Source: Bacteroidota bacterium
Lineage (GTDB): Bacteria; Bacteroidota; Bacteroidia; Bacteroidales; UBA7960
DNA: 37,011 nucleotides
Assembly (NCBI GenBank): GCA_007694165.1
Contig: RECE01000220.1
Location: 1-37,011, forward strand
Reading direction: 5' to 3'
The notes under the pieces are model-generated. The model was not told the origin of the DNA and ran no database searches. It was given only the letters and a program-made list of their open reading frames with translations. Both the position numbers and the translations under genes were made by a program. Shown piece after piece: positions 8,538 through 16,230 of the stretch. How positions within the stretch are numbered: position 1 is the first letter of the stretch; each line of letters starts with the position of its first letter.

Positions 8538-9242
8538 CTATTCATTTCTCAAACATCTTACACTAAAGGAATTATCTTTTCCCACATATTCCCGGCTGAT
8601 ATCAGCGCGCTGATGGGGAATAAATCTTACCCAGGCATGCGTTTCAGAGTGCTGAGTAGATGTCCAGATCTGGAACCACGTGCCAAAGTTCAGCCAGAAA
8701 CCGCTGCCCCCCCTGTGCCCTCCGGGAAGTGCTGAAAACCCGACCAGGTCGGTACCGTATTGGATGGGATGGGTATTCCAGCGGGGGTGCTCAGAGATGA
8801 GGCATCCATCTCCCAGAGGTGAATTCACCTGACGACAAGACTTCAAAGCATTACCCCCATCAGTTCCCCGCCAGCCTGTGGTTGTTGCGTTATAAGGAAA
8901 TAAAGTTTCGCAACCAGCATTTCCCAGGGTGCTGCAAACGAATTGCTCAAGCTCCGTCACTTTGTCGTGTGAAGGCAGATGCCAACCTGCAGGACAAACA
9001 TCAATGGCAGTTTGCCAGTCATATAATCTTCCATAGTTCGCACAGTGGGTTTCATTGTTTTGAAAACACCAGCTGTTTTCTGCTGCATAATTCAGGTTTT
9101 CCTTCAGCCAGCACTGATCGCCTATGAGCACCGTATTGTAAACTATACCATCACGGGGGTCTGTAAAGGTTTCCATACCGGGGCAGGGTTGATCGGTTCC
9201 CTGACCAAATCCGGCAACAATATTAACATTATGACCCGGCAT
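8538..9242 (-). CDS. Fib_succ_major (TIGR02145-type) domain fragment; C-terminal part of a broken gene
   Basis: The 234-residue open frame contains a domain I recognise as the Fibrobacter succinogenes major paralogous domain: DPRDGIVYNTVLIGDQCWLKENL, GRLYDWQTAIDVCPAGWHLPS, and an end of the form FSVRCLRN. Such domains occur in secreted Bacteroidota and Fibrobacterota proteins of unknown role. The frame has no signal peptide. Its first residues, MPGHNVNIVAGF, are the natural end of an InlB-like repeat whose beginning is encoded just upstream in the same frame (9255-9440), separated only by a TAG codon at 9254-9252. The ATG at 9242 is therefore probably not a real start. I read this as the downstream half of an interrupted gene, possibly expressed only by readthrough or not at all. 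Confidence 0.75.
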   Translation of the reverse strand: MPGHNVNIVAGFGQGTDQPCPGMETFTDPRDGIVYNTVLIGDQCWLKENLNYAAENSWCFQNNETHCANYGRLYDWQTAIDVCPAGWHLPSHDKVTELEQFVCSTLGNAGCETLFPYNATTTGWRGTDGGNALKSCRQVNSPLGDGCLISEHPRWNTHPIQYGTDLVGFSALPGGHRGGSGFWLNFGTWFQIWTSTQHSETHAWVRFIPHQRADISREYVGKDNSFSVRCLRNE

Positions 9243-9251
9243 TGTGAATAC

Positions 9252-9557
9252 CTAGGAATCAGCATTGCTCAGTAAATCATTGTCAACATACCAACCAACA
9301 AAGTAATACCCCGGATTGGCCATTGCCGTAAGCAGTACTTCGCGCCCCTCAGGGTAGCTTCCTGCGCCATATACTGCACCTGCTTCGGGTATTTGGGGAA
9401 TCAGCTGAAGGGTATGTTCAGGTAATCCGAACTGCGTGTCGCGCAGGCAGCGGCCACTGAAACCGGCGTTTCTTCCGGTTCCGTCTCTTCCTGCTCCATC
9501 TCCACCTAAAGTGATTTGCCTGCGGTAAGCGGTTGTTTCACTTGTTTGGGTATAAAT
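9252..9557 (-). pseudogene. Upstream remnant of the broken Fib_succ/InlB-like gene, ending in an in-frame TAG
   Basis: Reading the minus strand in the frame of the 8538-9242 gene, 101 codons are open from 9557 to 9255. They translate to the end of a Fib_succ-type domain (NAGFSGRCLRDTQF) followed by an InlB-like repeat (GAGSYPEGREVLLTAMANPG, then FVGWYVDNDLLSNADS), then TAG at 9254-9252, then VFTMPGHNVNIVAGF. Related repeats have an aromatic residue where the TAG stands, so a single base change of TAT or TAC to TAG explains the break. The 5' end lies out of frame inside the gene 9506-10123, which shows that a deletion or frameshift removed the original N-terminus. A sequencing error at the TAG would restore part of the gene but not its start. 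Confidence 0.75.
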
Positions 9558-10123
9558 TTAGAAATAAACCTTGCTTCCCAGGTATAACTGCCATTAACAT
9601 TTTCAAGGGGCTGCGGTGTCATTACCGAAAGGTGATTTCGGTGATATACCACCACGAACAAACCAAATTCAATGTCTACACCGAAGGATAACAGTTCACC
9701 ATCAATACCTGTAATTTTACCGGTATTGAGCAGAAACCCTGGTTTGCGGGCCCTGGCACTGTTGGTGTAGGCAAAATCACCCTGTGAAGCATCGCGCACT
9801 TCCACAAGCACCCAGTCAACAACACCCACCGGAATATATGCAACCGATTCATTTCCCGGATAATACCAGACAGGAATTACATTTCCGTGATAAGGCAGAT
9901 GAGGATTGAAGGGCTGAGAATGTGGCAGTAGATTGTTGTCGTGCAATGCAGTGTGCATAAGTGTTTCCTTTCCCGGGGTGTAGGGGCCCTCCAGGATAAG
10001 GGTCAGGTCAAGCGTAAAAGAAATACGCTCATTTCCAACTTGTTGCTGTTTTACTTCAGAACTATTACCTCCATGGACAATAAATGGCAGGAGTAAAATC
10101 AGATAGAATAATGCTTTTTTCAT
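9506..10123 (-). CDS. Secreted protein with truncated module (lacks the calcium loops), probably degenerate
   Basis: This 205-residue product has a signal peptide (about 1-19, ILLLPFIVHGG) followed almost directly by the shared C-terminal domain: LILEGPYTPG, PVGVVDWVLVEVRDAS and VVVYHRNHLSVMTPQPL. At NGSYTWEA (about residues 177-184) it leaves the family pattern. The expected QAY...GQK linker, both calcium loops and the QVP end are missing, replaced by an unrelated tail ending TAGKSL. Downstream, another frame holds Fib_succ and InlB-like remnants. The simplest reading is a rearrangement that joined a module gene to a different secreted gene and destroyed both. It may still make a secreted protein consisting of the domain without its dockerin-like part. 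Confidence 0.7.
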   Translation of the reverse strand: MKKALFYLILLLPFIVHGGNSSEVKQQQVGNERISFTLDLTLILEGPYTPGKETLMHTALHDNNLLPHSQPFNPHLPYHGNVIPVWYYPGNESVAYIPVGVVDWVLVEVRDASQGDFAYTNSARARKPGFLLNTGKITGIDGELLSFGVDIEFGLFVVVYHRNHLSVMTPQPLENVNGSYTWEARFISKFIPKQVKQPLTAGKSL

Positions 10124-10285
10124 AATCTATGTATTGCGGCTAAACATTCAGCCTTGTTTTACCCTTTTCTAATCTGTTAGTTTGTAACCAAGGGATATCC
10201 TATCGATATTTTTTAACCCATTCAACATTACATTCTACAATCCGTTCGTTCCTTCAATACCGATTAAGTGTCAATAGGATAATTC

Positions 10286-13200
10286 TCAGGGCACCTGCGA
10301 TGCCACCCCACTGTTAACATTCCAAATATTGTTTTTGTCTTGTGTCTGTACCTGGCTGTTCATGTCGAAGTCACCGGCACGGTAGCCGCTCAGGCCTGAT
10401 TCAGCGTTCCACACTTCATTTTTGTCCTGGGTCTGGATCTGGCCGTTTCCGTCTCCATCACCACCAAACATGCCGAATACGCCTCCCCCAAGATCTTTTT
10501 GCCCTTGCAGATAACCTGATCTGTCCATGGTTTTAGCGAAAGTCTTGTCTAAACCCTGTGTGAAGTTCCAGGAATATACACCACCCACCAGGGGTAAGCT
10601 TCCCGATGACATCACGGCAAGGTGATTGCGGTGGTAAACCACAACGTAAAGGTTGTTCTGAACGGTCAGATCAAAGGAAAGTATATCCCCTGCAATATCT
10701 CTGACAAAACCGTCGCTATGCAAAAATGCTGCTCTCCTGGCAATTACCGTTGCGGGTAATGCCTGTGCTGGTGATGGAGCATCGCGCAATTCTACCAGCA
10801 CCCAGTCAACCACCCCGGCCGGAACACTGCCCACAGATTCGCTTCCTGTATAATACCACAAAGGACTGTTGTTTCCAAAGTAGGGCAATGAAGGATTGTA
10901 GGGTTGAGCGAGCGGAACCAATGCATTGTCTCTGAGAATGGTATGCATCAGGAAGGGTCCACCAGGAGTATATGCACCTTCGAGGATCACCTGCAGCTGC
11001 AGTGAAAAACCCTGCGGGGGGCGTATGAAGAACTGGTGTGTTCCGGGTGATGTGTTTCTGTCATCAAGCAAGACCAGGTAAGTTTCACCGGCAATCATGT
11101 CCATATTGCCATACACCCCGGGAGTATTCAGATCAGAGATACATTGCCAATTATAGACATTACAGGCGCCTGATTTCCACATATAATTCACAAATCCACT
11201 TGCCGCGGTTACCTCTATCTGGTAAGATCCCGATACTGTGGGGGTAAAACTGTAGATATTTTCAACTCCCGTTGAGGTTAATCCGCAAGGAGATAAAGTT
11301 GTGGTAAACCAGGCTCCGGTTCCCCCTCCTGTATAGGTTTGGGTGTTTTCCGGGCCGGTACCGGCAATGTTGGTGATATTCTGGCACGGGTTAAAGAAAA
11401 TAAAGAAGGTTTGTGTAGCCAGGGAGGTAGTTTCCGAAGCCAGCAGGATATAGTAGGTTTCACCGGCAGTTAGGGTAAAATTACCAAAGACACCAGGGCC
11501 GAATACGTCTGAGATACAGTTCCAGCCTGTTTGAGAGCAGGAACCGCTTTTCCAGAAATAATTTACAAAAGCATTATTGGTTGCAGTAACCTGTATGCTG
11601 TAATTGCCGGTAAATGGTGCCACAAAACTATATATCTGCTCCTGACCGGGGGTTGCATAACCACAGGAAGTAGTGTTCCAAAACCCTGTACCACTTTTGG
11701 AAAAGGTTCTGGCATTGGCACTTCCCCCACTTCCCAACGAAATAATATCATGGCAGGGACTGGTGGCTAAACCGTTTCCGGTGAGGGTAATTAATTTTGG
11801 ACTGGAAATATTATCAGCATTATGAGGAATGGTAAGAAAAGCTATTTTTGAACCAGCTGTTGCAGGAGTAAATCTTACTGTGATAGTACCCGACTCGCCG
11901 GGAGCAAGATAGAGAAAATTGGAACCAATAATGGAGAATTCATCGGCATTGGCTCCTGAAAGTGTAGCCTCACCAGCCTCAAGATTCATAAAGTTGGGTA
12001 CGGTTCCGGTATTGGTCACTGATACTGTGAGGTTGACAAAAGAACCAACATTCACATTTCCATAATTCAGTAATGATACCGGACTGGTCGACATAGCCAC
12101 ACTTGCCCCTCCATTGTTTAGCCAATATTGCAGGTTATTATTGGCATAAGTCACATTAAATCGTCCCCACATATTATAATATGAAGTATAATTACAAGCA
12201 TTCCAACCGGGCAGGGCACAATACCCATATAACTGGCCCCTGATTCTGAGACTACCATCAACGAGTGCACCTCCTGAACTACCACCTAATACGCGGCCAT
12301 GGATGGTTTGAGTGTAAAAATAACGGGAAGTCAGAAAACCGTTAACAGCACAGTCAAAGCTGGGTGAGATCTTGTATTGAACTCTTTGATAAACCATAGG
12401 ATTTCCACCAGGGTGATGAGTCGAATGTAAAACAGTATTGTCGACAAGAAAAGCAGTAGTCCAGCCCAGGAAAACATTTGATGAAAATCCTTTCAACAAA
12501 ACCAGGGTAAAATCAGTCTGGCTATTGGTGGTAATAAGGTTTGCTCCATATATGGTTCTAATTCCAAAGGGATTTACAAAATCACTGGTGCAACTGGTGG
12601 TCCAGTAATTAAATCGTGCTTCTAAAGTTGATGCTACCTCCTGTGTGTCGAAACAGTGGTTTGCAGTCAACAGGAAAGGTTGCCAGTCCTTATCCCTTGA
12701 ATCCATGATCAGATTACCGGTGCAAAGTCTGTAAAGCGAATTTTTAAGGTATCGAAGCCGGGCTGTTGAGCTTTTTAATGACTCAATACCTGAAAAACTA
12801 TTGGCAATGTCGCAATTAACATTCTCATAACAATCCCGGAAATCTTCAGGTAAATATCTGTTGTCCACATGAATCACCTTTGCAATCTCAAAAAAGAGGT
12901 CATCTTTGATCGCTTCATAGGGGATGACTACCTGAATGACTGCATGATCTGCATTGATGGTGGTTGTATAAAATCCGTATTCATCAATCTTCCCCCTGAG
13001 TTGAACCTGGGTAATGGCGTCATCATTATCACTGAATAGATTTACCATAACCCCCGGGGGGAAATAGCCTTCAGCAAAGAAAATCCTAATTTCGTCTGCC
13101 TTCCGGGAGCTTATCCTGGTTGTAAAGGTAAGGGTGTCTTCATTGACCCAACCCAGCCGCCCCCCGGCAACAGAAACCTCACCTTGTTCAGGAATATCAA

Positions 13201-13519
13201 TCTGGCCGAGGTTAAAATAGATTGAAGGTCTTAAGTCACGCAGGATGCCAATTGCAGGGGGTTGTTCCTGACTTTCTATCATATTACGTTCCTGGGTTGA
13301 AAGGGTATCCAGAACATGCATTTCTGCAGGCCCCAACCCGGTACGGGTGATAAAATACTTTGGAGGATCGGGTTCCAACGCTTTTATACGTTCAAGATAT
13401 TCCTGTATATTAATACCAGCCGCATCTACTTGCTGGGATAAGGATACAGGCGCATAAATGATCATCATTGCAATGAAAAGGAAATAATTCCTTAAAACAA
13501 CATTTGCTTTAGTTTTCAT
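10286..13519 (-). CDS. Secreted lysyl-endopeptidase-like serine protease with choice-of-anchor-type domain, two PPC-like domains and C-terminal dockerin-like module
   Basis: The 1077-residue product has a signal peptide (about 1-29) and a propeptide-like region to about residue 230. Residues about 240-455 form a trypsin-fold protease of the lysyl endopeptidase (Achromobacter protease I-like) type, with His288 (TANHCF), Asp336 (QTDFTLVLL) and Ser415 (GGSSGGAL). Next come a HYDIN/ASPM-like beta domain (about 465-575, LNYGNVNVGS to FTPATAG) and two tandem PPC-like domains (about 585-715 and 716-835), each with the pattern VNYxWKSGxC and AGETYxxLL. The shared module fills about 838-1077, with loops DGDGNGQIQTQD and DFDMNSQVQTQD and the end GVASQVP. 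In the second loop the usual Gly is Ser. The N-terminal 830 residues are paralogous to the protein at 16231-19749, which has a different C-terminus. No terminator is visible downstream. Confidence 0.93.
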   Translation of the reverse strand: MKTKANVVLRNYFLFIAMMIIYAPVSLSQQVDAAGINIQEYLERIKALEPDPPKYFITRTGLGPAEMHVLDTLSTQERNMIESQEQPPAIGILRDLRPSIYFNLGQIDIPEQGEVSVAGGRLGWVNEDTLTFTTRISSRKADEIRIFFAEGYFPPGVMVNLFSDNDDAITQVQLRGKIDEYGFYTTTINADHAVIQVVIPYEAIKDDLFFEIAKVIHVDNRYLPEDFRDCYENVNCDIANSFSGIESLKSSTARLRYLKNSLYRLCTGNLIMDSRDKDWQPFLLTANHCFDTQEVASTLEARFNYWTTSCTSDFVNPFGIRTIYGANLITTNSQTDFTLVLLKGFSSNVFLGWTTAFLVDNTVLHSTHHPGGNPMVYQRVQYKISPSFDCAVNGFLTSRYFYTQTIHGRVLGGSSGGALVDGSLRIRGQLYGYCALPGWNACNYTSYYNMWGRFNVTYANNNLQYWLNNGGASVAMSTSPVSLLNYGNVNVGSFVNLTVSVTNTGTVPNFMNLEAGEATLSGANADEFSIIGSNFLYLAPGESGTITVRFTPATAGSKIAFLTIPHNADNISSPKLITLTGNGLATSPCHDIISLGSGGSANARTFSKSGTGFWNTTSCGYATPGQEQIYSFVAPFTGNYSIQVTATNNAFVNYFWKSGSCSQTGWNCISDVFGPGVFGNFTLTAGETYYILLASETTSLATQTFFIFFNPCQNITNIAGTGPENTQTYTGGGTGAWFTTTLSPCGLTSTGVENIYSFTPTVSGSYQIEVTAASGFVNYMWKSGACNVYNWQCISDLNTPGVYGNMDMIAGETYLVLLDDRNTSPGTHQFFIRPPQGFSLQLQVILEGAYTPGGPFLMHTILRDNALVPLAQPYNPSLPYFGNNSPLWYYTGSESVGSVPAGVVDWVLVELRDAPSPAQALPATVIARRAAFLHSDGFVRDIAGDILSFDLTVQNNLYVVVYHRNHLAVMSSGSLPLVGGVYSWNFTQGLDKTFAKTMDRSGYLQGQKDLGGGVFGMFGGDGDGNGQIQTQDKNEVWNAESGLSGYRAGDFDMNSQVQTQDKNNIWNVNSGVASQVP

Positions 13520-13566
13520 AGGGCCTGGTATTGGTCAATTTTAAATACATTACAGGAGCACCTTCC

Positions 13567-13788
13567 TCATGGCACCTGCGATGCCACTCCGCTGTTTACG
13601 TTCCAGATATTGTTTTTATCCTGGGTCTGTAGCTTGCTGTTCATGTCGAAGTTGGATTTGTAAAAGACCAAACGATCACCGAAAGCATACACGGTATCAG
13701 AAATAATAAAAATCTTTTCATGTGAGGAAAGTTTGGTCTTTTCATCAAAGATAAACTGCCATTTCCTCAAAGTAAATACCCTAATCAT
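13567..13788 (-). pseudogene. Orphan tail of a module gene (second calcium loop only)
   Basis: A 73-codon frame whose last 27 residues (FDMNSKLQTQDKNNIW... to GVASQVP) match the very end of the module genes at 10286 and 14050, with high DNA identity over about 80 bases (13567 to about 13650). Everything upstream of that, 46 residues with no leader, is unrelated to any family member and I do not recognise it. The remnant sits between the two genes with the most similar modules, so it looks like the scar of an unequal recombination or a deleted third copy. Expression as a small protein cannot be excluded but there is no signal peptide. Confidence 0.7.
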
Positions 13789-13992
13789 GTGAGGGCTTCG
13801 TCAATAAATGTAAAGGAATGAGCTTCTAAATCAGGTCTATGATCGGTTCATTGCCCTGCGAATAAGCAATTTGGGCTAAACGAAAACACAATTTATTGGG
13901 AGAAATAGATTTGGAAAGATATTAGAAAAAACATTTTCAAGGTATCACTTGGTCTGGCTTATACCAAGCCCTCATTAATTGCCTTTGAATTG

Positions 13993-14020
13993 AAAAAGCC
14001 ACCCCCGTAAGGATGGCTTT
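13993..14020 (-). terminator. Rho-independent terminator after the cohesin-repeat gene
   Basis: On the minus strand AAAGCCATCC (14020-14011) pairs with GGGTGGCTTT (14004-13995, one G-T pair) across a 6-base loop, followed by T residues. It lies about 30 bases after the stop of the gene at 14050. Confidence 0.8.
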
Positions 14021-14049
14021 TAAAATTGTAAATCGACAAATAAGTCACA

Positions 14050-16056
14050 TCATGGCACCTGCGACGCCACTCCGCTGTTTACGTTCCATATATTGTTTTT
14101 GTCCTGGGTCTGCACCTGGCTGTTCATGTCGAAGTCACCGGCACGGTAACCACTCAGGCCTGATTCAGCGTTCCACACTTCGTTTTTGTCCTGGGTCTGG
14201 ATCTGGCCGTTTCCGTCGCCATCGCCACCAAACATCCCGAATACACCTCCCCCAAGATTCTTTTGCCCTTGCAGATAACCTGATCTGTCCATGGTCTTGG
14301 TGAAAGCCTTGCCCAGGCTCTGGGTAAAGTTCCATGAATAGACTCCACCTGCCAGCGGCAATCCACCGGATGACATTACAGCCAGGTGGTTGCGATGATA
14401 AACCACAACATAAAGGTTGTTCTGAACGGTCAGATCAAAGGAAAGCATCCCACCGGAAATATCCCTGATAAAACCATCATTGTGCAAAAAGGCTGCCTTT
14501 CGGGCAATTACCGTTGCCGGCAATGCCTGCGCTGGAGATGAAGCATCGCGCAATTCTACCAGCACCCAGTCAACCACCCCAGCCGGAACACTGGCAACAG
14601 ATTCGCTGCCTGTGTAATACCACAAGGGGCTGTTGTTTCCAAAATAGGGCAGTGAAGGATTGTAGGGTTGAGCAAGGGGAACCAGGGCATTGTCTCTCAG
14701 AATGGTGTGCATGAGATTGGGCCCACCCGAAGTGTAAGCTCCTTCCAGGATCACCTGTACCTGCAAAGAAAAACCGGTGGGCGGTGCCTGAAGGGTTACT
14801 GTTCCCGGGATTGTACCGGTGATAATGTTATTGCCATTGGAGTCGCTGATCACACCACTTACAATGGGTAGTGAGTATGAGCCTGCAACGGCCGGGGTAT
14901 TGAGCTGAAATGACAAGATCACCCCACTGCTGCCCTGGTAGTTGGTGGTAGGAATGGCAAAACTGATGGCCCTGGCCACATTGCCTGCAATAATACTGAA
15001 AGACAAGGTATGACCATTGGCCCTGAAAAGGGTAGCAGTACCGGACACATAGCTAAAACCTGGGGGCAAGGGAATATCAAGGTTGAAGGCAGCAAAGGGG
15101 TCGCTGTTTAAGATCTCAAGCTCAACAGTGATGACAGTTCCGCCTGTAGCGATAATATCACTGATCTTCATCACATTCCCCGACGGTATATCTTCCAGAA
15201 TAATTGTCCCGGATTGTGTAGAAGTTAAAATATTGTTTCCGTTGATATCGGAGATGACTGCAGACACAAGGTTTAGTGTATGCGTGCCCGCCGTGCCCGG
15301 GGTAGTAACATCGAAAGAAAAAACCACCCCGGAACTACCGGTAAAGTTGGTGGAAGGAATAGCAAAACTGATAGCCCTGGCAACATTGCCTTCCAGAATG
15401 TTAAAACTATGGGTATGGCCGCTGGCCCTGTAAAGGGTAGCAGTACCAGGTACATAGGTAAAACCGGCCGGCAAAGGGATATCAAAGTTAAAAGCGGCAA
15501 AGGGATTGGTATTGGTGATCTCTATCTCGATGGTGATCACATCGCCTGCCTGCGCGGTTACATTGTTGATCTTCATCACGTTTTCTGAAACAACATCTTC
15601 CAGAACAATTGTCCCGGATTGCGTAGATGTTAAAATATTGTTTCCGTTGATATCAGAGATTACTGCAGACACAAGGTTCAGTGTATGCGTGCCCGCTGTT
15701 GCCGGGGTAGTAACATCGAAAGAAAAAACCACCCCGGAACTACCCGTAAAATTGGTGGAAGGAATAGCAAAACTGATAGCCCTGGCAATATTGCCTGCAA
15801 CAATAGAAAAACTATGCATATGACCACTGGCCCTGTAAAGGGTGGCAGTGCCTTCCACATAAGTAAATCCGGCAGGTAAAGGGATATCGAAGTTGAAGCC
15901 GGCAAAGGGATTGGCATTGGTGATCTCTACCTCGATAGTGACCACATTACCTGCCTGTGCGGTTACATTATTGATCTTCATAACATTGGCTCCCGTAACT
16001 ACTTGTGTGAGCAAACAGGAGAACAACAGAATTGTAAAGTAGCGTATGATTTTCAT
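14050..16056 (-). CDS. Scaffoldin-like protein: three cohesin-like repeats plus C-terminal dockerin-like module
   Basis: I start at ATG 16056-16054, where the leader MKIIRYFTILLFSCLLTQVV begins; the frame opens further up only through a TTG. The 668-residue product has three tandem repeats with a period of exactly 135 residues (about 24-158, 159-293, 294-424). Each begins NVMKIxx(V/I)xAxxG and contains FNFDIPLPAGFTYV, RAISFAIPSTNFTGSSGV and VISDINGNNI. This pattern (two beta stretches, a GxxFDIPLP core, a late ISDxNGN strand) resembles cohesin domains, the receptors of dockerins in cellulosomes. Repeats 1 and 2 are nearly identical and repeat 3 diverges. The shared module (about 429-668) ends the protein, with loops DGDGNGQIQTQD and DFDMNSQVQTQD. 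Cohesins followed by a dockerin is the layout of a scaffoldin. The fold assignment rests on motif recognition only, and binding to the neighbouring modules is inference. Confidence 0.85.
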   Translation of the reverse strand: MKIIRYFTILLFSCLLTQVVTGANVMKINNVTAQAGNVVTIEVEITNANPFAGFNFDIPLPAGFTYVEGTATLYRASGHMHSFSIVAGNIARAISFAIPSTNFTGSSGVVFSFDVTTPATAGTHTLNLVSAVISDINGNNILTSTQSGTIVLEDVVSENVMKINNVTAQAGDVITIEIEITNTNPFAAFNFDIPLPAGFTYVPGTATLYRASGHTHSFNILEGNVARAISFAIPSTNFTGSSGVVFSFDVTTPGTAGTHTLNLVSAVISDINGNNILTSTQSGTIILEDIPSGNVMKISDIIATGGTVITVELEILNSDPFAAFNLDIPLPPGFSYVSGTATLFRANGHTLSFSIIAGNVARAISFAIPTTNYQGSSGVILSFQLNTPAVAGSYSLPIVSGVISDSNGNNIITGTIPGTVTLQAPPTGFSLQVQVILEGAYTSGGPNLMHTILRDNALVPLAQPYNPSLPYFGNNSPLWYYTGSESVASVPAGVVDWVLVELRDASSPAQALPATVIARKAAFLHNDGFIRDISGGMLSFDLTVQNNLYVVVYHRNHLAVMSSGGLPLAGGVYSWNFTQSLGKAFTKTMDRSGYLQGQKNLGGGVFGMFGGDGDGNGQIQTQDKNEVWNAESGLSGYRAGDFDMNSQVQTQDKNNIWNVNSGVASQVP
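14785..15987 (-). repeat. Three tandem 405-bp coding repeats (cohesin-like)
   Basis: The units run about 15987-15583, 15582-15178 and 15177-14785 on the minus strand, each 135 codons (the last slightly shorter). Units 1 and 2 share long identical stretches around the TNFTGSSGVV coding part, so they were duplicated recently or are kept alike by conversion. Unit 3 is more distant. Confidence 0.85.
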
Positions 16057-16230
16057 AAGGGTCTGATTTAAGTTATTCAATTCATTAATAATTAATCACT
16101 GATGTAAGTCTGCGAGAAAGGGTTTACACAAAAACTACTGATAGTAAAAGTTTTATAATTACAATTACTCGTTCTGATGCATTGGTGGTCAATTGTGTAA
16201 TCCCTTTCAGAACAGACTTTACCAATCAAG

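Noticed and set aside
14785..15987. Regular 405-bp repeats, considered as a CRISPR array or tandem satellite
   Set aside because: The period is an exact multiple of three, the units are continuous coding sequence with no spacers, and the translated repeat is conserved.
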